A DNA stretch of 64,000 bases from Monocercomonoides exilis (Eukaryota > Preaxostyla > Oxymonadida > Polymastigidae). The stretch spans positions 1,302,001 through 1,366,000 of the forward strand of contig LSRY02000017.1 in the NCBI GenBank assembly GCA_001643675.2, read 5' to 3'. The position numbers and the translations under genes were made by a program. The notes beneath the pieces were generated by a model, which had not been told where the DNA came from, made no database searches, and saw only the letters and a list, made by a program, of their open reading frames with translations. This document shows positions 25,201-37,852 of the stretch, piece by piece; the stretch's first letter is position 1; each line of letters starts with the position of its first letter.

Positions 25201-27108
25201 GCAATAGCTGATTCGAAGTTTGTTGAGAACAATCCAAGACTGAAGAAATATCCATCTCTTCGAAGAAACATGCTTTGCAATGCCAATAGAAGCCTTCACG
25301 TCAGCAGCCTCAAGGGCGGAGATGGCTCACAAAACGATTCTTCTCTTTGGGTTCTCAACTCAGGATGCATCTTGTCTGGCATCCCCTCTGCAAGACTCTC
25401 TCCACTGTTTGTTCCTTCTCTTTTCTCTGTGACTTCCTCCAGCAGTGCCAACCAGACAACCCTCATTTTCACAGGATTTCTCCTTCTTCCGTGCAACTTG
25501 ACTTTCCAGCTCATCTCCAAAGTCGGAAACCTCGAGATGACCCAGAACGAGGAATTCAGCCAGGATGGATATGTGTCGGAAAACGAAGTCCATGCAATGA
25601 TAGATTCCTCCTTTCTGAACAATGCAGGGGATGAAGCAGAAGTCTCGGTGCGCATCCTGTTCGGCAGCACTGATTCTCCATCACAAACAGAGGCATCCAT
25701 CCTGAAGAACAAAACAGATTCGAAGATTGATGATGAAGCGAAGGTTGCAAAAGGAGCAAATGGTTCAACTCCTTCGTTATCACTGATAATTATTGTTCTT
25801 TTCGCTGTTTTGTTTTTGATTGTTCTGGTTGTATCAATTGCTTTTATTGTCCGTTGGAGAAAGCAAAAGAAAAGAACAGAAGAGCTGGAGTTGATTGTTG
25901 AAGACACAGTGAAAAAGGATCCGAAGCTGATTGAGATGGTGACCATGGAGATGTCTCCCGAGGAACAGTGGAGAAAAGCAGAGAGGGAGGTAGAGAAGAA
26001 GAACAATGAGAGAATTGAGAAGAGGGTGTATGCAAAAAGTTTGGGACACTCGGAGTCATCAGAGCATCTTCTGTCTGAGAGTTGCTCCACAGAATACATT
26101 CTGGGAAAAGATTCAGACAAGATTCCAGATTGGGCATTGGAGAAGGTTGAGGAGGAAGAGATAAGAAAGCAGACTCCATCTCCATCCATTTCATCCACTT
26201 CATCCACTTCAACGACTGATTCTGATTCAACACTTGTTCGATCAGAGAGTCTGTGTCCAACCACCTCATCCATGTCGAATCTGGTGGATGCGATGGCCTG
26301 CTCGTCTCCTCATGAGAAGCTGATTGTGGACTTGAGGGATTCGCTGTTCATGCAAGTTCGTGGAAGGAACAAGACAAATGAGATGCCTATTAGCTCTTTG
26401 GAAGAGAGGGAAGTGACAGCTACCCAAATCCTGTTCTGGGTGGCAAACGGAGCTCTTCATTCATTTGATGAAATGGAAAACCCTCTCTCTTCACTTGCCA
26501 ATCTGAGTCAACACATTGTGTTGTTCTCTGAACACATGGTTATCTGCATTGTGATGCACTCTGATTTCCTTTTATCTGATGATTCAGACTCATCGTCGAT
26601 CTCCTCGTCGACTGTTGTGACATCTGCAAGTGATGATGATGATGATGACAGCGACTCTCTTCCTTCATCAGCGTTTGAGGATGAGGATGACTTCAGGAAA
26701 GAGTGTCTGAGATGGAAGGCGCCTGAGCTGCTGACCAACAAGAAGATGGGAGCAACCAAGGAGTCAGTTTCATTCTCGATTGGGATAATGTTGTGGGAGT
26801 GTCTGACGCTCCAGATCCCATTCGGTGAATATGACCCAGAAACAGCTGGACAGAAGATTATCAACGTGGAGAGGATGTGTCTGAACAGCATCCACCAATC
26901 ATCGTTGGCTGCTGTTGCCACAAAGTGCGTGGCATCCCAGTGGCGAGACAGGCCCGGACTTGACCAACTCAAGCGCGAATTCATTCAGCACTTCCCACCT
27001 GGTGCAGCCATCCTCACCATGTCTGATGCCGTTGCCTGCGCTCCCGCAAGCCGATGCGCTTCTGGATATGAAACAAATGGCACTCTCGATGCTTGCTTGG
27101 GCAACTAG
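19274..27108 (+). pseudogene. Secreted right-handed beta-helix / receptor pseudokinase-like gene, interrupted
   Basis: The ATG at 19274 gives a signal peptide (MFLVSICFLLSALNSSG). About 2,150 residues of Asn/Ser/Cys-rich beta-helix-type repeats follow, with recurring GGAI/GGGI and SSFxNC elements. Near 25773 there is one membrane span (LIIIVLFAVLFLIVLVV), then a basic/acidic juxtamembrane region. The tail keeps late kinase-lobe motifs (RWKAPELL, SFSIGIMLWE, DRPGLDQLKREF), but I see no glycine loop, VAIK lysine, HRD or DFG. A two-frame continuation is needed: a one-base shift at about 21050 joins ITTEY to LTMKSFTVVHD, and in-frame TAA (21499-21501) and TAG (25075-25077) interrupt otherwise continuous coding. 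Such beta-helix plus degenerate-kinase proteins are typical of oxymonad surface families. It may be a pseudogene, an error-containing assembly or a readthrough gene. Confidence 0.65.
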
Positions 27109-28227
27109 AATTCTCTCCATTTGCTCTCAACGTTCAAACGCAGCAAACACAGAAAGCACCAATTTTCCAATTGGCTTGCCAACGCTTGACTAAATGTATT
27201 GTCTGCAGTGTTTTCAATGATCCTTGCAATTTTATTTTTTGTTTTGTTCTTTTTCTTTGGAAATCAAACTTCTGTTTCAAGATTTGTTGTTCCATCCATT
27301 TCTGTGTTTATTCTTGTGAAACAAAACACTTGTTGAATCAAAAATTGTCAATTCTTGTATCCTTCCACAACTTATCCACTTGAGTTCACATTTACAAACC
27401 AGATGTCAGAGTTTCGCAATGATCAAAATTACATTGAATTTCATCTGTTCCAAAGCTGCAAAGGTCAGTGTGCGAAAATTCAAAAGCAAATCAATGCTTT
27501 ATGATCGCATTTTGTGATTGAAAAATAATACTTGATACTTACATTGCTTGCGCTTCATGGTGCATTGCAGATTTCAAGCTCATTTCAACGCTCTCTGATT
27601 AACTGTTTGAGTTTTGCTTATTCTGCCGATTTTCTTGAATCTCCAAGAAAAACTTAAATACTCAAATGTACATGTTGAATGTGTCCTTTCGAACTTCATT
27701 CTCTGAATGTTCAATTGCTTCATAGCCTTTCATGAGAAGAATGTTCTCAAATAATCGTTCACAAAGTAAAAAAGGAGGTATCTGAATGCATATGATAGGA
27801 TCACTTCAAATATTATGAAACGGATAATTGATGAAATGATTTTTTCTGAAATGGAAGTGCTATTTTTCAGAAATTTGTTGATAATATTTTAAGATAAATG
27901 GCTTTTTTAAATCATTGTTATGTGTCGAATAAAAATTATAAACTTATGGTGGATCGATGCAAAACTAGAAAATCTTTAAAGAAAATTAAAAAGACAATGA
28001 CAAGCAACAAAAGAAAAAGGAGAAATAGATAAAAAATTTTATTTTGCCTCAATGTTTCAATTCAAACAATTTATAATAAATTTTTATGTTATTCTTCTTA
28101 GAATGAACGCTGTGATTGATGAACAAGACTGAGCTAATATTTGCGACAGATATCCTATGAAAACTCATAAATATACTCAGGAAACAATATATGATAGATT
28201 TTTTTCGTTTTCAACAAAATAACGACA
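27109..28227. other. Intergenic region without supported features
   Basis: AT-rich sequence with no recognisable gene, RNA or strong repeat. Confidence 0.5.
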
Positions 28228-29747
28228 TTAATAATACCATTTGTTCGATTGCTATTTTTCTTGCGCTTGAATGTGAAATCGACTATGTCTTCAATATTTA
28301 GCGTACTTAGTACTTTTCATTCAAATGTCAATAATCTCTCAAGAATTCTAAAATATTGTGTTATGTTTAGAAAGTGTTTTCTTTGAATCAAATAAAATGA
28401 GTTAATAAATAATCAAAAGAGAATATATGTGAATCATTGATAAAAACTCATCGAGAAATCAAATCAAACATCTGTTTTTTAAATATCAATATCCTAAGGT
28501 GAACAAATATGGAAAAAATCAATTCATGAGATAATCCAAGAAAATAATTATAGTTGTCAATTTTTTATGATCAAATGAATAAAGATGATTTGAGTGTTTC
28601 TTGTGTATTTGCAATTTTCCCTGAATGCTTTAAAGAAATTGTTGATATTCCTCCTTGTTCAAAAGAAGAAAGCAAAAAAAAAATATATCTTAAGGAGTAT
28701 CCAGAAGAAGAAATAAGTTTGAATGTTATTTGTTATATCACATTTAAAAAAATTCTATGATGTTTATTGATGATAGACATTAACTTCAACAATGATGGAA
28801 AGCCAGTTTCAATAACTTTATGCAAGAATACTTCGTTTAGAATATTATATTTATCAATTAATACTTCGCACGTTCCATCAAATAAAACTATTCTAGAAGT
28901 TTTTATGTTTCATCATCGAAATGTAAAGTCATTTCTTAATCATAACATCCATGATTCTCTTTATGATTTATGGTTGAAGAAGGGAGAAGCTCAGAGTTTC
29001 TTACATATTCGTGCAAGAGATGTAATAATGGAAATGCAGATTTTTATTTTTCTTAAGAAAATAAAAGCATACGTTCTTTCAGAATGTATTAGAGCAAAAA
29101 GCAAAGATTCTTCATTAACTGAAAGCAGAAATGAGGGAGTGCAACAGCTTTCTTCAGAAAATACACCAATTTTAGATATGAAACAATTATGTTCAGTTTC
29201 CAAAAATGAAGTTAATTCCGTAGAAGATATTAAGCACTTACCTGTGAATATTGAATTGAATATGTTACCTACGCCAGCGAGGAGTTCTTCACAGCCAGTG
29301 ACAAATGTTTCATTAATCTCAGCAACATTGTCTCAAGAACACTCAAATTATGAAAAGTCAATGAAGAAAGAAAAATGCGAGGAGCGTAATTCACATGGAG
29401 TATATTCTCCATTCAAAACCACAAAATCTCCAATCTTTTTTGTTTCGAAAAACAAAGATAAAATGACAAAATCTCCAATTGAAACTTATTCTAGAAATAC
29501 AATGAAAATGCAACATCCAGCTTCTTCGCAAAATATCGAAGCATCGTGTATCACTAACTCTTCTTCATCTATATCATCTTCTTTTTCTTTGTGTGCAATA
29601 AATGAAAGTCGTGAAGAAAGGAAAAGGAAAGCTGATAGAGATCCTGCAATTTCGCCTTCTTCGTTGAATTCTGCAATAACCAGTCAAACAAGTTTTGCAT
29701 TACCTTCGTTATTCAAATTTTATGATCCTTCAAAGAACACTTCCTAA
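28228..29747 (+). pseudogene. RAD9-like (9-1-1 clamp) coding region, interrupted
   Basis: Fragments resemble RAD9. Near 28260-28350, FLRLNVKSTMSSIFSVLSTF recalls RAD9 LLRCKILMKSFLSVFRS. At 28557-28757, NVICYITFKKIL is followed after one in-frame TGA (28758-28760) by CLLMIDINFNNDGKPVSITL, recalling AITFCLKEFRGLL...SIHFDAPGRPAIFT. The remainder (to the TAA at 29745) is a long Ser/Lys-rich tail, as in RAD9, ending SLFKFYDPSKN. I could not find introns that join the upstream fragments or remove the TGA. RAD9 would be a PCNA-fold subunit of the DNA-damage checkpoint clamp. Identification is tentative; the gene may be inactivated, misassembled or spliced in a way I missed. Confidence 0.35.
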
Positions 29748-30329
29748 ATATGTGAGTTGCATCAATACCTCGTTTTCAATGATGAAATCAAATTTTATTT
29801 CTAAATTTGGCAAAATTATATTTTTATCTTTTGAGCTCATTGAGAAATTTGTGTATAAATCAGAATTATTTTTTTACAAATGAAAAATCTATTTTATTTC
29901 GTTTGTTTCATTTATTTGTTTTCACCTTAACAGCATTTTAATGTTGAATTGAACATTGTTTGAATTTAAAGAAAAAAGCTTTTGGTGTATCACAAACCTT
30001 TGAATTCTTTTCACATTAATCTGAATTTTTTTAATGAAAATTGTTTCAATAAGGAACAATCGAGGAGGGGAAATCTATTTGGTGAGTTTTGCATGTACAA
30101 GTTTTTATTCTCTCAATGTGAAGTGCTTTCCGTTTATTTGTCGAATTTATTTTCTATTTTTTTGAAAAATATTTTGGTGAGAAGTGGATAAAAAAAATGA
30201 CCATTGGAACATTTTCTTTGATATTTTTTAACAGAATTATTGCAAGTTATTATAAACAAAAAACAGCACATCGAAAGAGCGATTGGAAATTTTTCAATTT
30301 TGTTTAAAGGTTTGTTGTTCGTTAAAGGC

Positions 30330-30557
30330 TATTTTTTATTTTTGTTTTTATTTTTAATTTTAATTTTATTTTTATTTTTATTTTTGCTTTAGTTTTTTAT
30401 TTTTTATTTTTATTTTTATTTTATTTTATTTTTTTATTTTTAATTTATTTTTGATAGAAAGTTTCCAGATTAACTTTAAAGGCGGTGTGATTGAAAAAAT
30501 ATTTGTGTTGATATTAACGAAAAACGACGATCAACAAATGTTATCTGAAAAAAAATT

Positions 30558-30618
<61 letters not shown>
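30330..30618. repeat. ATTTTT-type microsatellite and 60-nt poly-T
   Basis: Irregular TATTTTT/AATTTT units cover about 30330-30450. After about 100 bp of ordinary sequence, an uninterrupted T run spans 30559-30618. Confidence 0.9.
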
Positions 30619-30742
30619 CGGAAACAAATGAGATTATTCGATAACATTTCTCTGCTTGTGGACAAAAGAAAACGCAACAAACGTAAGCACTCAAAAATAT
30701 GGAATTTCTTTTTGTTCATTTTTCAACAACAGAACATCTTTA

Positions 30743-31004
30743 TATGTGTGATTATTTTTGATATCATTGTTGTTTTCTGTCAGTTTATTATAAAAACACT
30801 TTTTGTAATTATTCAAATAACATTCACTCAGATTTTCAAAAATTAATTTTTTTCAACATGAAAGCGAATGCTAATGATGAAAATAAGGCAAAATCAACTG
30901 TTTATTGTGTTATCATTTAATATGTTCATTTCATTCATTCTTTGCGTGAATATGCACTCACAAAATATTGAAAGATAAAATATGATTTCGGAAATAATCA
31001 CTCA
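30743..31004. mobile_element. MITE-like element, family A
   Basis: The left end TGTGTGATTATTTTTGATAT and the right end TATGATTTCGGAAATAATCA are inverted family A termini. Length is about 262 bp with no coding capacity. The right-hand TA flank is imperfect. Confidence 0.6.
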
Positions 31005-31063
31005 AATACTTTATTGATTTTTGAATCGAATTAATGTGATATTTTTGATGAAAAATAATAGAT

Positions 31064-31420
31064 TGTGCAAAAAATACCAAACAAGATTGTTTTCTCATTT
31101 AATGTTTGTGAGAAAAAGTTCTGATTATTTTCCTCTTAATATATCTTATCTGTGCAAACTCATTTGGTCTATCAGACTTGCATTTTTCTGTTGAAAGAGC
31201 ATTTTTGATAAAAAATTTTCATCAAAATCGAAAAGAAGCAGGTTCGAGAATTTTTACGAGATTTCGAAAATTATTCAAAGCAACATTCTATCAACAGAAA
31301 TATGCAAGTCTGGAATGCCGAATGAGTTTGCACACATAAGACATATTCAGTGGAAAATAATCAAAATTTATTCTCTCTAACAATTAATGAGAAAACAATC
31401 TTGTCAAGTGCTTTTTCATT
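31064..31420. repeat. Foldback element, family C
   Basis: The arm CAAGATTGTTTTCTCATTTA near 31080 is inverted at AATGAGAAAACAATCTTG near 31387-31404. Outer and inner arms also pair (GATTATTTTCC with GGAAAATAATC; CAGACTTGCAT with ATGCAAGTCTG). Related to 59680-60070. Confidence 0.65.
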
Positions 31421-31688
31421 ATCAACATGAATAATTAACGCTTGCATTTCACGTCATTTTTTTGATTAGAAAAATTATCAATAATATTGAATTCAGCATT
31501 TGTTGAATGGAAAAAATATATATTTTCGAAGATTCGCAACACATGTCAAAGAGAGTTATAATCAAAAATTATTTATTAGTGTTGAATAAAAAATATTTTA
31601 TTTAAAAGTTTTATCAATAATAGATTTTTGTTATGGTTAAAGTGATAATAAAACATTTAAAATTTGTAAAAGTTTTTCAAAATATGGG

Positions 31689-31921
31689 AAAATTTTTATG
31701 AAAAGTTCCTTTTGTTTAATTTTCAAATAAAACAAAAATTTCATATTTCAATCAAATTTCTGTTCCCAATCACGAAAATTCACAAAAATGGAAATAATAA
31801 TATTGTCAAGATTTTGTTTTCATAACAGTTAAATTTGGTGAGTGGGAACAGAAATTTGATCGAAATATGAAATTTTTTCTTTATTTGAAATTTAAACAAA
31901 AGGAACTTTTCATAAAAATTT
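31689..31921. repeat. Foldback element, family D
   Basis: The left arm AAAAGTTCCTTTTGTTTAAT and right arm TTAAACAAAAGGAACTTTTC are near-perfect inverses, and pairing continues inward through ATCAAATTTCTGTTCCC and GGGAACAGAAATTTGAT. Confidence 0.75.
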
Positions 31922-32569
31922 AGACATTTTATTTTTTTTGAAAACACTTAACAAAAAACAACAATGAAAGGAAAATATTCCTATTCTTTTGAAATTTCGT
32001 ATTCAGAAATTGAATAAATATCCGAACATCAGATCTCTATTTTCATCTTTTAATTTTTTCGAAAGTCACTTTTCTTGAAAATTTAGAAACTTAAAATTCA
32101 AACTAATTATTGCTTTCATGACAAAGTTACTCAACAGCAACAATTTTCAGTCATTAATGGAAATAATTTTCATGATAAAAATTTTTTTCTTTTGTATTAT
32201 TGTTTCAAACAATGCGGAATTGCAATAAAAAAAAAAAAAAAAAAAAAAGAAAAGAAAGAAAAAACTTATTAAAAACTTTAACTGAAACAATCTCATAAAA
32301 ATTTGTTTGAATTTATTGGGAAAAATTTAAGAACGAGATTTTTTGTAAATTGAATTTTGTTCCACTCAATTATTATTGTTTATTTTTCATTTTTTTATAT
32401 TTTTAATTTTTTTTTTGAATGAGAATGTTCTTTTTTATGATTCGATGGAGAAAAGTTTGGGACAAATGGTTGCATCTTTTTTATAAATGAGAAAGGTTGT
32501 TTCATTTTTTGTATAAACCTTAATAATATTTATTGAAAATTTGTTTTTTTTATAATAATTGAATAACAA

Positions 32570-35500
32570 ATGGATCCAGAAGAACTTGGACTTTGCGATT
32601 GGATTGCCTCATTTAATCAAAAATTTTCTTCATGTAGTAGTTATAAATCACTTGAGGATGGAATTATTTTTGCGCAAATACTGTCATTTTTGTTTGACTC
32701 AACTTTTTTTTAATAAATTTTGATAATTACAATTTTTATAAAAAATATTTATTAATATTAGAAAAAATGCACCTCAATCTTTTGAGGATGATTTTGGTTT
32801 TGAAGAAGTGGAACAATTTGACATTAAATTATTCATTCAAAATCTACAGATTTTCTTTCAGAATTCTTTGAATCTAAATATACAAAAATCACTTTCAGGC
32901 CATCAGCAAATTGAAAAATTGGAAGTTTAGAAATATATCATTGATTATAAGCAATTAATTTTATTCAATTATTATAAAGCCTCCTTTTTCAACAAATCTT
33001 TGTTCTATTCTTTGTAAACTCTTGCTATTTGCTGCATGTTATTATTCAGTTGTGAAAAATGAATGCGTTAAACGCATCCTTTCACTTCCAGAATCAACAC
33101 AAGAGGAACTTATGCTTATTCTGAGAGATATTGGACCGCAACTTGTTCAAAACAACGAAAGCTTTTGCGAAAATGAACAAACTCTGGAACCTAAATAGTT
33201 TGAACATTATTTTCTTTGCATTTGGAGAAATGAATAATTTATTTAATATTTATTGATTTTTATAATTTCTCATAAAAAATCAACATTCAACAGCAAAGAA
33301 CCTGTTCCGTCAACCCCACCACATGATTCATCTGCTCAGTTAACACTAACGCCTCAAGGTCGTTCGCCAATTGCTGAAGTTGTAGAAGTTCTTCAAAAAT
33401 CACTTGAATCTCACAGAGAAAAAAGTGAAAATGCAATTAATATTGAACGTTTTCCGATGGATGATCACAACAACAAAATAAACACACACGAGTTTGTCAG
33501 GCAAAGAGTAGAGGACGAAGAGAGCATCAAGGAGACACCAGAAAGAACACAGGAGACAGATTGCCTGAAGAAGCGCGATGTGCTTTTATCACCTGAACTT
33601 TCACATGAATTCAAAATAGAATCAAAAGACAGAGAAAACATTCAGCTGAGCGAGGCAGAAAGCGAAAACAGAATGCTGCAGAGGAAAATTAAGACTTTGG
33701 AGAATGAAGTCGAAGACTTGCAGCGAAAGTTGTTTGATATCACAATGATGCACAGTGGAGGAGAGCCACTTCCATCTTCATTCACAGCAACTGCATCATC
33801 TTCTTCATCTTCTTCATCTTCTTCATCAGCATCAGTTTCTTCTTCTTCTTTTTCAACAGAAGCAGGAGAGGATCCCACTCAAAATGCAACAACTGCCCCT
33901 TCATCATCCCTTGCTGGTCCGTCGGGCACGCAGCCTTTTTCCTCTCAGGCTGCATTTTCAGCAGATCCGCAAAACGAGCTGCAACGTGCGCATCTGCGGA
34001 TTGATGCGCTGAGTGCGCTTGTCACAGCGGCAGAGGAGAGAGCAGCGACAGCAGAGGCGAAGCAGAAGAGCGCAGAGTTGGAGGCAGCTGCTGCCCTTCA
34101 GTGGATACAGCGAGGCACGGCGCTGGAGGTGGAGAACAGCGGGCTGAAGGATGAAAAGCGGTTGTTGGAGGAGGAAATACAGAGATGCAAGGACAATCTG
34201 ATGCACGAGCGCGAGCTGACGAGACAGCTGAAAAGCAAAGTGGAGGAAGCAACAGGCGCAGGGATGAATTTTGGAGGAGGAGAAGAAGACGGGGAAGGAG
34301 GAGGAGGAGGTAGTGGAGGAGGAGGAGGAGGCGATACAACAACAGCAATGAAAGCTGCGCTGCACGCAGCAGCCCAAGTGAAAGAACTGCGAAGTACGCT
34401 GCAAAAAGAAGAAGAACTGCGGATTCGACTGGAAGAAGATGTTGAGGAAGAGAAAGTGAAGGCGCAGATCGCTGAGACGCGCCTGGCAACTGCAAATGCG
34501 CACTTTGAAAGTGCAAATGCAGAGTGCATGCGGCTTTTTGCCGAGGCGCAGGAGAACAAGCAGCAGATCGTTGCATTGCGGAAGGCTTTGGAAGACGAGC
34601 GAGCAGCGAAAACGAGTGCGGGCGAAGAGAAGCAGAAGTTGGAAGAAGAAGCAGCAGAACTCAAAGCAGAGCTTGCACAGGCACAGCGCCAGCTTGCAGA
34701 GACAAAGGAATCATTAGGAAAAGCCATGGAAGTTATTGGGCAGTCACCAAAGAAAGTGAACAAGAGGCGTTCTTCACACGCCAGAAAGAAAAGCGATAAC
34801 GAGACTGCAAATGAACTTGATGAAACAAGGAAAGAGGAAGAAAACGAAGAAGATTTGGACGACGATGGGGATGATGTCAGCGATGGGAGTCTTAATTCTG
34901 AGAGTTCTGATGATTTGTCGTTCAACGAGGAGTCCTTCAACGCTTTGCAGCAGAGGCTGAAGAAAGCAAAAGGGATCAACAGACATCTGAAGGAGCTGAT
35001 GGAAGCGAAGGAAAGAGAAGCTGAAGTGAACCTGAAGGCGCTGAAGATTCAGATGGAAGCTGAGCGCCGCAGCCTCGCCGCGTGGAAGACGTCGCCAGCA
35101 GATGTACAGAAGCAGAAGGACGAAGAGATGCAGCTGGTGGTGCAGTCGCTGAAGCAGTCGATTCAGCAGACAGCAGAAGAAGCCAGTCTGATCCGCACGT
35201 CGTTTTACAACCTTGGTTTGGAGCTGCTTTTCAGACATCAGAAAGAAAGTGGGAGCAAAGGATCATCAAAGGACAAACCAGAAAGAGCAGAGAAAGATGC
35301 AGCACTTTTGAAGATGCAAAGTGCAATTTCTCAATCCAGTGAAGCAGAGCACGAAGACAGAGATGAACCACGCAGCAGTTCAGACGAGGCTCTTCGCCAG
35401 TATTCGCCAGGAATAGCGTTTGTGCAGGATCTCAATGCCTCCATCTCGTTTGTCGGGCAAACATTTTCTGGCGGCGACGATTTGTCAGCCACTTTCCGTT

Positions 35501-35988
35501 CGCAGTCGTCGCTCACTCCGTCTGTGTCCTTTGCCCAGTCAGCACCTCAACCTTCTGCCATGCCTCCTTCATTTCCTTCTGAACAGCCACGCTTCTTCAC
35601 ATCACCGTCTGACCCGCCTGCCCCAATGCAACCTCAGCACTCGTATGCACATCCTCAATCGCAGAAGAGACAAACATCCCAATCTTCATCCATACAGCTA
35701 ATTTTTCCTTCATCATCATCGTCTTCTTCCAGTCACCAACCTCCATCATCATCTCTTTCAGCTTCCACTGCACAATTGTCTCGCTTGCCGCACCATAGTC
35801 CTTCTTCTTCATTCCCTTCTTCCATTTCTGCCCCAAGGACAAATCAAACAAAATCCACTCCTTTGTCATCATCACATCGATTTTCACCTTCACCGTTTTC
35901 TCAACTCCCGTCACATCAAACCTCAAAGCCAACCACTTCAACAACGTTTAATCAATCTTTACCATCCAGACACTTCATTTCAAAATAA
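32570..35988 (+). CDS. HOOK-family dynein adaptor-like coiled-coil protein, 1,065 aa
   Basis: Exons are 32570-32691, 32762-32924, 32980-33197 and 33294-35988, all in phase. Residues 1 to about 165 resemble the HOOK calponin-homology-like domain: LCDWIASFNQ, EDGIIFAQILSFL and LCKLLLFAACYYSVVKNEC align with HOOK LLTWIQTFN, SGVVMAQVL and LLQLILGCAVNCEQKQ. A long coiled coil follows (about 230-680), with serine-rich and glycine-rich insertions. Near 35196 the sequence RTSFYNLGLELLFRHQKE matches the HOOK C-terminal signature VSAWYNMGMTLHKKA, which supports the assignment at both ends. HOOK proteins link dynein-dynactin to cargo and activate motility. A serine/proline-rich tail of about 250 residues is extra. 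Two donors read GTTTGA. Confidence 0.75.
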
Positions 35989-36116
35989 ATTAAAATATTA
36001 AAAATTTGAATTATACTCGGGATCTATATTATTTATTTCCAAATTTATCATTATTATCAATTGATCACATATATACAGACAATATTTAATATATATTCTA
36101 TTTATTAACGATTGAA

Positions 36117-37485
36117 ATGGAAACGCTTAATGTATATGCTTTTTTATTCAGATGCATTTGTAATGAATATTCTTTATAATAAATAAGCGAGATCAAGTTG
36201 TTGAATATCTTAAGTCACTTAATGGTGAAAACAAATCTTCTTCATCTAATGTATTGCAATCTTTATCTTTGGCATTGATTGCTGGTTTGTAAAAAGTTTA
36301 TTTTTTTATTCTAAAAATTTTTTTTCTTTTTATTATTTCTTTTATCACTTTCAGATGCTTCCGTATCCAAGTTAATTTTTGAAAATGATGGTGTTGAAAA
36401 AATTTCGCAGATATTTTTATCAACAAAGGATGAAGAAACGAAAGTATAGAACTTTTTTGAAATCTTTCTAAAATAAACTTTATTTTTTTGAACATAAAAT
36501 GACCAAAAGAGAAAAGCAAAGATTCTTTTGGGTCTTTTAGAAAATGAAGGATCATCGGCATATTTTGAATCTTCCTCATTTCACGAAGATCATGACGAAG
36601 CTTCTTCATCTTCAACTCCATCTTCATCTTCAGCTCAAAAGCCAACTCTGTTTGCAGAAAATTCTTTCAATGTTATGGCATCCTGGCATGAAATTGAAAA
36701 GACTTTCAAGCCAAAAGATGAATTTATGCATGCAGTGAAACAAGTCAACCAATTTTTACCACCTCTCCTCCTTAAGAAATCACTTCCTTCAATTCTCCAA
36801 AAGAAAGACGTATATTCATTGACAAATGGTGCACCAGGTGCAGAAATGACATCAGTTTTGGCTGTTATCAACAATGTTTCTGTGCCTGCTGTCGGAACAC
36901 AGGCTGTTGTTGTCTGTGATTCAGAACAAAAAGCTCAAGAATTTTTAGCAGTATGCATTGATATTTGACTTTAAACAAGAAGATTAAATAATAAACTATT
37001 TATTTGTACTTTTCAATTTCTCTTGAAACACAATTCATTGACAAACTTCAATGCCACAGTTATTTGATGAAGCAGCTGACCGGCTGAAATCAAAGCAGAA
37101 CAAGGAAATTCCATTTGCTGAGGTTCCTTCAATGAGGAAGGAAGGGCAGTTCAACGCGACTGTGCTGATTGGCTCGACAACAGAGCTGGCGCGGATGATG
37201 GAGAAGAAGTCATACAACCCGCAAAATTTGAATATTGCGATATTTTTGAATGCCGAGCAGGCTGTTCAGAGCGCATCGCCTACTTTCCTGACGACCTTCT
37301 GCGAAACTCTGCCGCCTCTTTGCCAGAGGATCTTATTCACGTATGCTTTGCGTTATTTTGTGTTTATCTTTGAAACGTCACTTTATTTATTATATTTATT
37401 TATTATATTTATTTATTTATTTATTTATTATATTTATTTATTATATTTATTTATTATATTTATTTATTATATTTATTTATTATAT

Positions 37486-37520
<35 letters not shown>

Positions 37521-37539
37521 TTATATTTATTTATTATAT

Positions 37540-37582
<43 letters not shown>

Positions 37583-37708
37583 TTATATTTATTTATTATA
37601 TTTATTTATTATATTTATTTATTATATTTATTTATTATATTTATTTATTTATTATATTTATTTATTTATTTATTTATTATATTTATTTATTATATTTATT
37701 TATTATAT

Positions 37709-37739
<31 letters not shown>

Positions 37740-37758
37740 TTATATTTATTTATTATAT

Positions 37759-37789
<31 letters not shown>

Positions 37790-37821
37790 TTATATTTATT
37801 TATTATATTTATTTATTATAT

Positions 37822-37852
<31 letters not shown>

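Larger units (their letters stand above)
29748..32569. other. Gene-poor interval dominated by simple and foldback repeats
   Basis: No gene is supported. It contains an ATTTTT-type microsatellite at about 30330-30450, a 60-nt poly-T run at 30559-30618, and inverted-repeat elements at 30743-31004, 31064-31420 and 31689-31921, plus a short poly-A near 32227. Several short AT-rich reading frames show no protein-like character. Confidence 0.6.

Noticed and set aside
19274-27108. TAA/TAG reassigned to glutamine genome-wide
   Set aside because: Polyubiquitin, CCT8, MetAP2, HOOK-like and the 47.5-kb gene end at TAA or TAG exactly where their families end.
30451-30846. Reading frame with a poly-Phe run
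   Set aside because: Created by the 60-nt poly-T; the flanks are AT-rich and include a family A element.
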